Below, in pieces: positions 17,330-26,372 of a DNA stretch of 64,000 bases. Location: assembly GCF_021730615.1 (NCBI RefSeq), contig NZ_JAJLMN010000001.1:2232501-2296500 (forward strand), read 5' to 3'. The DNA comes from Lichenibacterium dinghuense (lineage in GTDB: Bacteria; Pseudomonadota; Alphaproteobacteria; Rhizobiales; Beijerinckiaceae). A program made the translations under genes and the position numbers. The stretch's first letter is position 1. The number at the start of each line of letters is the position of its first letter. The notes below the pieces were generated by a model, which was not told the origin of the DNA, did no database searches, and was given only the letters and a program-made list of their open reading frames with translations.

Positions 17330-19099
17330 TCAGGTCGTCGCGGCGCCCGCGCTTGGAATGATAGGCAGGAGGAGAGTGCAGGGACGTTCCACGCTGGCGT
17401 GCAGCGTCGTCCTCCCTCCGAACAACGAGGCGGGCCGGTCGCTCGCGTCATCGTGCAGGAAAGGGCCGCAGCCCGTCAGCTCGTTCTTGAAGTTCGAGAG
17501 ACGGCCCCCGCTCTGGCCCGGGTAGATGTAGTCGCATCCGCGGATCGAAAGGCCGACCCTCCACCCCGCCGGGACGACGATGGATGTCGGCAGCATCTCG
17601 ACATCCAATCGGACTGGCTCGCCGGGCGTGAGCGGCTGCTGCTCGTCGTGGGTGTGGTAGGGGCGGTAAGGTAGGCTCAGATCCGGATCGAGCTTGCGAT
17701 GCGAGGCTCGCAGCCAGCCCTGCGCCACCGGCGTGTGCGGGTCGATAGCGCCGATGAATGTCGTCTCCTTGAGGTCGGGAGCGAAGACGCGCAGCACCAG
17801 GAACAGATCCGCATTTTCCGTCGTCGATGAAACCCACAGGCTGGCTGCGATCGGCCCGGTGATCTCTGTCGCCTCCGACAGCGGTGGCGTCAGGAACGTC
17901 AGTCCGTCGCCGAGCGCCTCGAAGTCGCTGGTCTTCGTTTCAGCTGGGGCGGCGGCGTCCAGAGTGCCCCCTGCGAGGTCCAGGTGGAGCGTCGTCCAGC
18001 GGGTGCGCGGGATCGGCCAAGCGTCTTCGCTGCGCGCGGTGAAGTGCTCGCCAGGATGACGGACCTGGAGCAGCACTCGCGGCTGCTTCGCCCAGGTCTC
18101 TCCCTCACCCTTGAGGAAACAGTCGAAGAAGGCGAGTTGGAGTTCTCGACCATAGTCAGTGTAGAAGTGTGTCCAGTGCTCGATGCCGTGAACCTCGAGC
18201 CACTTGTGCTCTGAGGCGGCGCGACCGAAGCCTTCGAAGTTGCCTCTCGGATGCAGACCCTGACCGCCCCAGTTGCCGGCCGACAGGAACGGGACTACGA
18301 CCTTCGACCAATCCGGCGATCGTGCTCTGTGATATTCGTCGTCGAGGGGATGCGAGCGGATCTCGGCGCCGAAATCGCAGCGATTGGCCGCGAGTTCTTC
18401 ATCGGACAGCGTTTGGGGCCCGCAGACGAGTTCACCATGGGCGCGAGAGCGCTTGCCCTTCTCCCCGGCCCCGTATTGCACGGTCTTGACCTGCATGTCG
18501 GACCAATTGGCCCAGAACGTCGACAAGATGCCGCCGTGATGGCTGCCGTCGCGGTAGAAGTCCGCGGCCCCTTCCCAGATGCACATCGCGGCGAGGTGTG
18601 GGGGCTGCAGCGAGGCGACCTGCCATTGGTTGATGCCATAATACGAGATGCCGGACAGCCCGACCTTGCCGCTCGACCAGGGCTGTTCCCCGGCCCATAC
18701 GATGCAGTCGTAGAAGTCCTTCGTCTCGCGCGGCGAGAAATGGTCGATGTGTCCAGGCGAGCAACCGCATCCGCGCGCGTCCACACGGACGACGACGTAG
18801 CCGTGCGGCACCCATTTCTCCGGGTCGACCACCTCCCAGCATTGGTACAGGTTGGATGAGCCGGCCGCGACGTCGGGGTGCTTGGATACCATCAGGTTCC
18901 AGGCGGACGGATAACCGTCCTGGAACGCGAGCCCTTTGGCGTAGGGGCCGTAGCTCAGGATGACCGGGAACCGACCGTCGCCGACAGGGCGGAACACGTC
19001 CGCGCGCAGGACGAGGCCATCATCCGTGGTGATCGGCGCATCCCAATCGATCCGCATGCCGTCGCGGATCTCGGTCCGGTGCTGGCCTTCCGACGTCAT
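17330..19099 (-). CDS. CocE/NonD family hydrolase
   Basis: A 589-residue enzyme of the X-Pro dipeptidyl-peptidase (S15)/CocE group. The alpha/beta hydrolase core has the nucleophile motif GISYYG with Ser152, preceded by VVVRVDARGCG. Asp and His of the triad should lie near SAGNWGGQG and HGIEHW. The C-terminal jelly-roll (PP_C-type) domain starts around residue 370 and contains GPIAASLWVSSTTENADLFL. Such enzymes hydrolyse esters or amides. No signal peptide is seen. It lies alone between the MFS gene and a non-coding gap, and the substrate is unknown. Confidence 0.88.
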   Translation of the reverse strand: MTSEGQHRTEIRDGMRIDWDAPITTDDGLVLRADVFRPVGDGRFPVILSYGPYAKGLAFQDGYPSAWNLMVSKHPDVAAGSSNLYQCWEVVDPEKWVPHGYVVVRVDARGCGCSPGHIDHFSPRETKDFYDCIVWAGEQPWSSGKVGLSGISYYGINQWQVASLQPPHLAAMCIWEGAADFYRDGSHHGGILSTFWANWSDMQVKTVQYGAGEKGKRSRAHGELVCGPQTLSDEELAANRCDFGAEIRSHPLDDEYHRARSPDWSKVVVPFLSAGNWGGQGLHPRGNFEGFGRAASEHKWLEVHGIEHWTHFYTDYGRELQLAFFDCFLKGEGETWAKQPRVLLQVRHPGEHFTARSEDAWPIPRTRWTTLHLDLAGGTLDAAAPAETKTSDFEALGDGLTFLTPPLSEATEITGPIAASLWVSSTTENADLFLVLRVFAPDLKETTFIGAIDPHTPVAQGWLRASHRKLDPDLSLPYRPYHTHDEQQPLTPGEPVRLDVEMLPTSIVVPAGWRVGLSIRGCDYIYPGQSGGRLSNFKNELTGCGPFLHDDASDRPASLFGGRTTLHASVERPCTLLLPIIPSAGAATT

Positions 19100-19609
19100 G
19101 CGGCTCTCCAGGTATCAGGTGGATTTGTCAGGTGTGAGCCGGCTCGGCGCACACCCTTTCGACTCGCCGTGATCGCGCTGCTGCCACATCGGCGAGGATT
19201 GATGCTGTGGTCACACACGAGGGTGTGGGCATGGCCTGAGGATGAATCGGCGGCCGTCAGTGTCGCCGGCTCCGACCGGGCCAACGCGGTTCGAACAGGC
19301 TCATCCGGTCGTGCCCTCCCCCGACGCAATGGGCAGCGCCGGTCATATGCAGAGCCTCAAGGATATAATGCCAAATCTTTAGCATCATCCGCCCCTCCCG
19401 ATGTTCGACCTTAGCGGTCGTTTTGATCACACATCCTAGATCGTCATCGCCTCAACAGGAAGCCTTTTCACGTTTCGTCGGCAGCAGACTTGCCTTAGGT
19501 CATGATGATTGGCGGAGAACGTTCCGGAAGGGTGGAGCCAGATCACAAATGTTGCAATTGGCTCGGTCGAGGGGGCGCTGTGGAGGTTCGCCTCGTCGCG
19601 ATCGCCTGT
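19100..19609. other. Intergenic stretch with no gene seen
   Basis: About 510 bases between the starts of the CocE-type gene and the end of the LLM gene. Several antisense-like frames exist but none has a recognisable motif or ribosome-binding site. The middle (around 19360-19450) is richer in A and T and may hold the promoter of the CocE-type gene. Confidence 0.4.
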
Positions 19610-20716
19610 TCAGGCGACGGCACGGGCGGGCTCCTGCTCACCGGCCTGGATCCGCGGCACCACCTGCTCGGCCAGCAGCACCATCGATCTGCGGGCGAGC
19701 GCCGGGTCCGCCCAGTCGTGCCCGGCATAGAGCATGGTTCCGAACGGGCCCACCTCGTCGCGGAAACTCATCAGCTCATCGGCGACCTTGTCGGGCGTGC
19801 CATAGGTGACGAGCTTGTCACAGACGAAGTCGAGCGTGACGGCCTCGTCAGGCATGTCCCGGCTCGTCTTGAACAGTTCGAGGCGCCCCGCCCGCTTCAT
19901 CTTCGTCAGCATCTGGCTATAGTAGAAGCGGTAGGGGCTGTTCGGGTCCGTGGCATAGGCGCGCGCGGTCGCGGCGTCGTCGGCCACGAAGACGCTGCGG
20001 GCGACCCGCCATGCGGCTGGATCGGCGGACCGGCCGCCCCGCTCGCAGCCTTCGACGTATTTCGGCCAATGGCTCTTCACCCAGCCCGGCATCAGGAAAT
20101 TCGCGGAGATCGGATCCCAGCCGCGAGCCGCCGCCTCGGTGACGCCTTTCGAGAAGGGCGCGACGGCCGTGACGACGATCGGCGGATGGGGACGCTGGAG
20201 CGGCTTCGGCAGGATGCCCTGGCCGATGTCGGCCAGCAGCGTCCGCGCAGTCGACACGGTCCAGAACTTGCCCCTGATGTCATAAGGGGCCTCGCTCTCC
20301 CAGATCTTCAGGATGGTATTGATGCATTCCAGGAACATGGCAGGCCTGTCGGCTTCCATGTTCCCGAAGACTTCCGCGTCCGAAATGAGGCCGCCGGGGC
20401 TGATACCGAAGATCAAACGCCCATCGAGCAGGTGATCGAGCATGGCGATGTTGGCCGCGACGGCGGCGGGATGCGAGTTCGGGAGGTTCACCGTGCCGGT
20501 GCCGAGCTTCATGCGGCGCGTCTTGTCGATCAACGTCGCGATGAACAGCATGCACGACGTGATGTTTTCCGCTTGGTCGGTCGCGTGCTCGCCGACGTAG
20601 CCTTCCGTGAAGCCGAGTTCGTCGGCCAGCACGAAAGCTTCGGCGTCCTCGCGCAGGCATTGGCGCCAGTCTTTGCCGAGGGGATGGATCGGCATAGTGA
20701 AAAAGCCGAGGTTCAT
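19610..20716 (-). CDS. LLM-class flavin-dependent oxidoreductase
   Basis: A 368-residue luciferase-like monooxygenase of the bacterial TIM-barrel type: NLGFFTMPIHP at the start, GYVGEHATDQAENITS, LGTGTVNLPNSHPAAVAANI and DHLLDGRLIFGISPGG. Such enzymes use reduced FMN from a separate reductase to oxygenate small organic compounds; one flavin reductase gene lies at 42307. ATG 20716 is chosen; GTG 20728 is also in frame. It is the last gene of the long operon beginning with the cyclase-family gene at 27335. Its substrate is likely a cluster intermediate, but this is inference. Confidence 0.88.
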   Translation of the reverse strand: MNLGFFTMPIHPLGKDWRQCLREDAEAFVLADELGFTEGYVGEHATDQAENITSCMLFIATLIDKTRRMKLGTGTVNLPNSHPAAVAANIAMLDHLLDGRLIFGISPGGLISDAEVFGNMEADRPAMFLECINTILKIWESEAPYDIRGKFWTVSTARTLLADIGQGILPKPLQRPHPPIVVTAVAPFSKGVTEAAARGWDPISANFLMPGWVKSHWPKYVEGCERGGRSADPAAWRVARSVFVADDAATARAYATDPNSPYRFYYSQMLTKMKRAGRLELFKTSRDMPDEAVTLDFVCDKLVTYGTPDKVADELMSFRDEVGPFGTMLYAGHDWADPALARRSMVLLAEQVVPRIQAGEQEPARAVA

Positions 20717-20833
20717 GGGGTCGCGCACCGGATGTCGGAAGGTCTCCGGCCATAAGGAGCCCGTGGGCCCGCCGCGTAAAATGATAAGAAGTGCTGCGGG
20801 CGATACGGTTTCCTGATGACGATGAGGCCACCC

Positions 20834-21625
20834 TCAGTCTGCGGTCCACCCACCATCGATCAGCAGGGACGAACCCGTCATCAGCGCGGACGCGTCGGAC
20901 GCCAGAAACACCACCGCGCCGGCGAGGTCCGCGACGGTTCCGACGCGCCCGAGCTTGATCTTCGACGTGACGGCGTCGCGGAAGGCGGGATCATCGAGGT
21001 AAGGCCGCGTCATCGGCGTCTCGATGAACGTGGGGCAGAGCGTGTTGACCCGGATGCTTTTCGGTCCGAGTTCGACCGCCATGGCCTTGGTCAGGCCTTC
21101 GAGGGCGTGTTTAGACGCGCAATAGATCGTGCGGTTGGCCGCGCCGACGTGTCCCATCTGCGAGGACATGTTGACGATCGAGCCGGGACGGCCGGCGTCG
21201 AGGAGCCGTCGCACCACGGCCTGGGCACAGAAGAAGGCGGCTCGCAGGTTCAGGCCGAGCACGGCGTCGAAGTCGTCCTCCGAGACTGCGATGAAGGGCT
21301 TAGGGCGGTTCGTGCCGGCGTTGTTGACGAAGACGTCGAAGGGCTGCGCCGCTGCCATTGTTGCCGCGAAGGCCTGGGTGTCCGTCACGTCGACCGGGAG
21401 ACCTTCGGCCTCGCCCCCGGCCGCTCGGATGCCGTCCGCGGCCGCCTCAACCTCGCTCGCGGTGCGCGCCGCCAGCGTAACGTGGGCGCCGGCCTCGGCG
21501 AGCGCGCGGGCGGCGCCGAGGCCGATCCCACGGCCCGCGCCCGTGACGAGCGCCCGCCGCCCGTCCAGGCGGAAGGAGGACAGGACTCCGCCGGGCCCTG
21601 CGGCCCCTCGCGCGTCATGGCTCAT
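20834..21625 (-). CDS. SDR-family oxidoreductase
   Basis: A 263-residue classical short-chain dehydrogenase. It has the nucleotide-binding TGAGRGIG at 28-35, NNAG at 101-104, Ser154/155, and the catalytic YCASK with Tyr168 and Lys172. The C-terminal LIDGGWTAD is typical. It interconverts a hydroxyl and a keto group with NAD(P). It sits between the Liv ATPase gene (28 bases upstream) and the LLM gene on the same strand, so it belongs to the uptake and catabolism operon. Confidence 0.9.
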   Translation of the reverse strand: MSHDARGAAGPGGVLSSFRLDGRRALVTGAGRGIGLGAARALAEAGAHVTLAARTASEVEAAADGIRAAGGEAEGLPVDVTDTQAFAATMAAAQPFDVFVNNAGTNRPKPFIAVSEDDFDAVLGLNLRAAFFCAQAVVRRLLDAGRPGSIVNMSSQMGHVGAANRTIYCASKHALEGLTKAMAVELGPKSIRVNTLCPTFIETPMTRPYLDDPAFRDAVTSKIKLGRVGTVADLAGAVVFLASDASALMTGSSLLIDGGWTAD

Positions 21626-21652
21626 GGAAGACTCCTTTCGGCGCCCGGCCGG

Positions 21653-22390
21653 TCAGACCGAGCAGTAGCGTTCCTGGATCTCGGGGCTCGCCCGGAGCTC
21701 TGACGCCGGTGCGTGATGCACGATTGCGCCCCCGTCGATCACGTATGCCCGGTCGGCGACTTCCAGGGCCAGGGCGACGTTCTGCTCGACGAGCAGGAGC
21801 GTCACGCCCTGCTGGCGCAGGCGCACGAAGAGCTCGAACATCTCATCCACCAGCACCGGCATGATCCCCTCCGAAGGCTCGTCGAGCATGACGAGCTTGG
21901 GCTTGGCGATCAGGGCGCGGGCGATGGCCAGCATCTGCTGCTCGCCCCCCGACAGGGTGACGGCGACCTGGTCGAGGCGCTCGGCGAGGCGGGGAAAGAT
22001 CTCCGCCATCTCGGCGATGGCGGCGGCCTCGCGAGGACGGCCGGCCACGGCCACGAGGCCCAGGCGCAGGTTCTCCTTCACCGTAAGTCCGGGGACGATG
22101 CGTCGCTCCTCGGGGACATAGGCGAGCCCGAGACGGAAACGCGCCTGGGCGGGGCGGCCCAGGAGGTCGATCCCGTCAAATAGCACGCTCCCCCGCGCGC
22201 GGGGCATCAACCCCATGACGGACTTCGGCGTCGTGGTCTTGCCGGCGCCGTTGCGCCCGAGCAGACAGACGATCTCGCCCCGGTTCACGTCGAGGTCGAC
22301 GCCCTGGAGCACGTGGCTCGCCCCGTACCACGCCTGGAGGCCGGCCAAGCGCAGCATCGGAACCACGGGCGCTTCGGAGACCGTGGTCAC
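21653..22390 (-). CDS. livF: Liv-type ABC transporter ATP-binding protein LivF (system 1)
   Basis: A 245-residue ATPase with Walker A GRNGAGKTT, signature LSGGEQQ, Walker B LVMLDEPSEG and the LivF-type H-loop region LLLVEQN. It energises uptake by the hydrophobic amino acid (HAAT) family of importers, here probably of an organic acid. It starts at GTG 22390, overlapping the livG stop (GTGA). A longer frame upstream is an artefact of livG in another frame. Gene symbols reflect family position only, not branched-chain amino acid specificity. Confidence 0.9.
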   Translation of the reverse strand: MTTVSEAPVVPMLRLAGLQAWYGASHVLQGVDLDVNRGEIVCLLGRNGAGKTTTPKSVMGLMPRARGSVLFDGIDLLGRPAQARFRLGLAYVPEERRIVPGLTVKENLRLGLVAVAGRPREAAAIAEMAEIFPRLAERLDQVAVTLSGGEQQMLAIARALIAKPKLVMLDEPSEGIMPVLVDEMFELFVRLRQQGVTLLLVEQNVALALEVADRAYVIDGGAIVHHAPASELRASPEIQERYCSV

Positions 22391-23151
22391 GCCGCCCGCT
22401 CCCCGAGGTAGACGCGCCGGACCGTCTCGTCGCGCCGGATCTCGTCCGGCGTGCCTTCGGCCAGCACTTCGCCGTGGTGCAGCACCAGCAGGCGATGGCT
22501 GATCGCCATGACGAGCTTCATCTTGTGCTCCACCAGGATCACGGTGCGCTCCTCGGCCAGGCTGACGATGAGGCCCATGGTGGCGCGCGTTTCTTCCGGA
22601 CTCATACCGGCGGTGGGCTCGTCGAGCAGCAGCAGGCGTGGCCGGCTCGCCAGAGCCATGCCGATCTCCAAAGCCCTCTGCTCGCCGTGGGCCAGAGCCG
22701 CGGCGGGCTCGTGCCGGCGGTGCCATAAGCCAACGCGATGGAGCAGCGCTTCCGCCTCTTCGGCCGGCCCCGTCAGCCTCGCGCGGGCGCGCCACAGGTC
22801 GAAGCGCGACGCGAGCGCCTGATTGACGACGCGGACGTTCTCGAAAGCTGACAATCGCGGGAACACGTTGGTGATCTGGAACGACTTCGCGATGCCGAGG
22901 CGGGCGAAGCGGTGCTGCGGCAGGCCGGTAATGTCGTTTCCTTCGAAGAGGATTCGCCCGCTCGTGGGCCGGACGCCGCCCGACAGGACGTTGAAGAGCG
23001 TGCTCTTGCCCGCCCCGTTCGGCCCGATGATCGACGTCAGCGCGCAGCGGCGGAAGGACGCCGACACGCCCTTGAGCGCGACGAAACGGCCGAAGGAGCG
23101 ACCGACGCCGTCGGCCACGAGCACGTCGGCAGCGGATGCCGCGGCGCTCAT
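22387..23151 (-). CDS. livG: Liv-type ABC transporter ATP-binding protein LivG (system 1)
   Basis: A 254-residue ATPase with Walker A GPNGAGKST, an AHGEQRALE signature (degenerate from LSGGQ, as usual in LivG) and Walker B LLLLDEPTAGM. It pairs with LivF on the LivHM membrane complex. It overlaps livM by 4 bases at its start (23148-23151) and livF at its end. Confidence 0.9.
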   Translation of the reverse strand: MSAAASAADVLVADGVGRSFGRFVALKGVSASFRRCALTSIIGPNGAGKSTLFNVLSGGVRPTSGRILFEGNDITGLPQHRFARLGIAKSFQITNVFPRLSAFENVRVVNQALASRFDLWRARARLTGPAEEAEALLHRVGLWHRRHEPAAALAHGEQRALEIGMALASRPRLLLLDEPTAGMSPEETRATMGLIVSLAEERTVILVEHKMKLVMAISHRLLVLHHGEVLAEGTPDEIRRDETVRRVYLGERAA

Positions 23152-24134
23152 CGGCCGACCCAGGCGACGACGCTACCCCACAGGCCGCGCCGGAAGAACA
23201 GAACGCAGGCAACAAAGACCGCGCCGACCGCGAGTTGCCAGTGGACGGTCCAGACCGACACCGAAGCTTCCAGCAGCAGGAAGGCCGCGGCCCCGACGAA
23301 GGGACCGAAATAGGTGCCCGCCCCGCCGAGCAGGCACATCATGACGGCGAGTCCCGAGGTGTCGATCGACAGAGTCTCGATCGGCACGATCGACAGCTGC
23401 AGGGCCTGAAGCGCGCCGGCGAGGCCGCAGAAAGCGCCCGACAGCGCGAAGGCGAGGAGCCGTGTCGCCGCGACGTCGTAGCCGGACGCACGGGCGCGGG
23501 CCTCGTTCTCGCGCACGGCTTCCAGCGCCGCGCCGAAAGGCGAGGCGAGGATGCGCGACAGGGCGAACAGCGCCAGGATCACGAAGGCGGCGACGATGTA
23601 GTAGCGTGTGAGCGGAGCGTCACCGTCGAGCGCGAGGCCGGCGACGCGGATGCGCCCGAGGGCTGGCAGCATCAGGCCGTTCTCGCCGCCCGTCACGCCC
23701 GCCGCTTGGTAGAAGGCGTAGTAGACGCATTGGGCGAGTGCCAGCGTCACCATGGAGAAGTATATGCCGCGGGCACGGATCGCGATCGTGCCGAGCGCGG
23801 CTGCCATGGCGAACCCACTCGCTGTACCCGCTGCGAGCGCGAGCCACCACGGCCAGCCGAGGCTCGCGAGCACGATGCCGCAACCGTAAGCTCCCGCCCC
23901 GAACAGCGCCGCGTGGCCGAACGACAGCGCGCCCAGGTAGCCGAACATCAGGTTGAAGCCCACCGCGTAGAGCCCGTAGACCAGGATGCTAGTCGCCAAC
24001 GCGGTGAAGGGCACCAGCGCCGGCATGAGCAGCAGGGCGGCGGCCGCGAGCAGGAAGCGGTGCCGCACTGCCGCCAGCAGCCATGGGGACGTGACGGCCG
24101 CCGCGGGACGCGCGAGGATGGATGAGACCGCCAC
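23148..24134 (-). CDS. livM: Liv-type ABC transporter permease LivM (system 1)
   Basis: A 328-residue membrane protein with about 9-10 hydrophobic segments and the LivM hallmark YGLYAVGFNLMFGYLGALSF near residues 54-73, plus GYDVAATRLLAFALSG. It forms the translocation channel with LivH. It starts with GTG at 24134, three bases after the livH stop. Confidence 0.9.
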   Translation of the reverse strand: MAVSSILARPAAAVTSPWLLAAVRHRFLLAAAALLLMPALVPFTALATSILVYGLYAVGFNLMFGYLGALSFGHAALFGAGAYGCGIVLASLGWPWWLALAAGTASGFAMAAALGTIAIRARGIYFSMVTLALAQCVYYAFYQAAGVTGGENGLMLPALGRIRVAGLALDGDAPLTRYYIVAAFVILALFALSRILASPFGAALEAVRENEARARASGYDVAATRLLAFALSGAFCGLAGALQALQLSIVPIETLSIDTSGLAVMMCLLGGAGTYFGPFVGAAAFLLLEASVSVWTVHWQLAVGAVFVACVLFFRRGLWGSVVAWVGR

Positions 24135-24137
24135 GGT

Positions 24138-25028
24138 TCAGCCGCTCATCAGCCCGGCGCGGCCGAAGAACCCCTGCGGGCGCACCAGCAGCACGACCGC
24201 CATCAGGGCGAAGATCGACACTTTGGCCATCTCGGGCGCGACCAGGGACGTCATCGAGACCACCACGCCCACGACCAGCCCCGCCGCCACGGCGCCCGCC
24301 AGCGATCCCATGCCGCCCACCACGGTCACCACGAAGGCTTCGGCCAGGATCGTCGAGCCCATCTCGGGGGCGACGCCCTGAAGTGGGGCCGCCATCAGGC
24401 CCGCGAGACCGGCGATGGCCGTGCCGATGCCGAACACGGCGAGCCACACGGTGGCGACGTCGACGCCGAGCACGCGCACGATGACAGGATCGCGCGCGCC
24501 AGCGCGGATGATTAGGCCGAAGCGCGTCCGCTCCAGGGCCACCCACAGCGCCAGCAGAACGGCCGCCGTCACGGCCATGACGAACAGGCGATAGAGCGGG
24601 AAGAAGCCGATGCCGATATCGGCCGCGCCCTGCAGCGCGTCGGGCGTGTCGAAAGGCAGGCCCGATTTGCCGAAGGCGATGCGGACCAGTTCGGTGATGA
24701 CGTAGCCAAGGCCGAAGGTCAGCAGCAGTGGGTCGTCGACGCTGCGCCCGTAGAGGGGGCGGATCAGCACCCGCTCGACCGCGAGGCCCAAAAGGCCCAC
24801 GGCGGCCGGCACGACGGCGAGGCTCAGCCAGAAGCTTCCTCCGAGCGTCAGCACCTCGTAGCCCACGTAGGCACCGACCAGGTAGAAGGCGCCGTGCGCG
24901 AAGTTGACCACCGTCAGCATGCCGAAGATGAGAGACAGGCCGACGGCGAGCAGGACGTAGACGGCGCCGAGCGCCAGCCCCGTGAAGAGCTGGAGGGCGA
25001 CGAGATCCCAGGTCAGGCCGTCGAGCAT
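24138..25028 (-). CDS. livH: Liv-type ABC transporter permease LivH (system 1)
   Basis: A 296-residue membrane protein with the LivH hallmark GAVYVLLAVGLSLIFGMLTV near the N-terminus, about 8 hydrophobic segments and a C-terminal LLVRPQGFFGRAG. It is the second channel subunit of the importer. It follows the binding-protein gene by 24 bases. Confidence 0.9.
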   Translation of the reverse strand: MLDGLTWDLVALQLFTGLALGAVYVLLAVGLSLIFGMLTVVNFAHGAFYLVGAYVGYEVLTLGGSFWLSLAVVPAAVGLLGLAVERVLIRPLYGRSVDDPLLLTFGLGYVITELVRIAFGKSGLPFDTPDALQGAADIGIGFFPLYRLFVMAVTAAVLLALWVALERTRFGLIIRAGARDPVIVRVLGVDVATVWLAVFGIGTAIAGLAGLMAAPLQGVAPEMGSTILAEAFVVTVVGGMGSLAGAVAAGLVVGVVVSMTSLVAPEMAKVSIFALMAVVLLVRPQGFFGRAGLMSG

Positions 25029-25052
25029 GACCGCCCCCCATCGTGCCCAAAC

Positions 25053-26300
25053 TCACGCATGGCCGAGCTCCGCGCAGCTGCGGAGGTGGAGTTCGTCGGG
25101 GGCCTCGGTCGACAGGACGGAGAACACATCCTCGGGACTAGCCATGTCCTTCGACTTCGATGTGATGATGAACACCGACTGGACGGCTTGGTGATCACAG
25201 GCCCGGTAATATTCGGGACCCTTGTAGAAGTCGTAGCGGAGCGCCTGCAGCGCGTCCACGACCCGCTCGGTATCGGCCGTACCGGCCGCCTTCACGGCGG
25301 CGAGCACGCTGCGCACGCCGCCGTAGGCCATGCTGCCGTAATCGGTCGGCACACGGCCGCCATTGCGCTGGCGGAACGCGTCGTTGAAGCTCTTCGCCGT
25401 GGGGATGGTGCTCTCCAGCCCCCAATAATAGGACGTGCCGCCGACTACGCCCTCGAAGGCTGCGGGTCCGCCCGCCACCCTCGCGGTATGGACCAGGATC
25501 GGTGTGATGATCTTGATGTTGCGCTTCAGTCCGAAGTCCGCGGCCTGCTTGACGGCGATCTGCTGGTCCCGACCGAAGTTGCAAAGGCACAGGATGTCGG
25601 GCTTGAGCGCCTGGATGCGGGGCATCAGCGTCGAAAAATCCGTGGTGCCGATCGGGTGGCTGATGTCGGCGAGGGTCATGACGCCCATGGCGTCGCCGAC
25701 CGCCTGGAAGCCGCGTACCATCTCGTGCCCATAGGCGTAGTCGGCCGTCAGGTAGACGACCCTCTTGCCAAACCGACCAAAGGCATAGCGGCCCACCGCG
25801 CCCGCGGTCATGTGCGGGTTCAGGGCCTCGTGGAACGTGTAGCGGCTGAAGTCCTTCGCCTCGTTGATGACGTCCGACTGGCTGATCGAATTGAACAGGA
25901 CCTTGCGCTCGCGCGTGATGTTGTTGACCGCGAGCTGAACGGAGGCCGACAGGCCCCCGACGATGAAGTCGACCTTCTCGCTCTCGATCAGCTCCAGCGT
26001 GCGGGTGGCGGCCTCGCCGGGGTTCAGCTTATCGTCCCGCACCAGCAGTTCGGCCTGCCGCCCAGCGAGGCCGCCCGCTTCGTTGAACTGCGCGACCGCG
26101 AGTTGGGCGGCCGCCACCTGGTTCTGCGCTTCGGCGCCGTAGGGTCCCGTCAGCGGGGTCGGGAAGCCGATCCTGATCGGTCGCTCCTGCGCACGCGCGC
26201 TGCGGACGCCGAAAGGCGTCGCCGCGAAAGCGAGGGCGCCGGCCGCGGCCGTGAGCACCGCCCTGCGTCCCACGGCGTCCGACGCGGCTTCGTCCACCAT
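25053..26300 (-). CDS. ABC transporter substrate-binding protein (HAAT family, system 1)
   Basis: A 415-residue periplasmic binding protein. The N-terminus has a Tat-like signal (GRRAVLTAAAGALAFAAT, cleavage near ARAQ), followed by the Leu/Ile/Val-binding-protein-type fold: IRIGFPTPLTGPYG, DDKLNPGEAATRTLELI and LTADYAYGHEM. It captures the substrate for the LivHMGF complex. Relatives next to aromatic pathway genes often bind aromatic or heterocyclic acids, so I suggest the cluster substrate rather than an amino acid. Confidence 0.9.
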   Translation of the reverse strand: MVDEAASDAVGRRAVLTAAAGALAFAATPFGVRSARAQERPIRIGFPTPLTGPYGAEAQNQVAAAQLAVAQFNEAGGLAGRQAELLVRDDKLNPGEAATRTLELIESEKVDFIVGGLSASVQLAVNNITRERKVLFNSISQSDVINEAKDFSRYTFHEALNPHMTAGAVGRYAFGRFGKRVVYLTADYAYGHEMVRGFQAVGDAMGVMTLADISHPIGTTDFSTLMPRIQALKPDILCLCNFGRDQQIAVKQAADFGLKRNIKIITPILVHTARVAGGPAAFEGVVGGTSYYWGLESTIPTAKSFNDAFRQRNGGRVPTDYGSMAYGGVRSVLAAVKAAGTADTERVVDALQALRYDFYKGPEYYRACDHQAVQSVFIITSKSKDMASPEDVFSVLSTEAPDELHLRSCAELGHA

Positions 26301-26372
26301 GCTCCCTCCTCCCGTCTCAATCGGTTCGATCCGTGATGCTCACCTCGCCCCAGCCCGGCTGGGACGATCCTC

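Noticed and set aside
20775-20795. A further TetR-type site near the LLM gene
   Set aside because: Only a GATAA half-site is present; the other arm shows no match.
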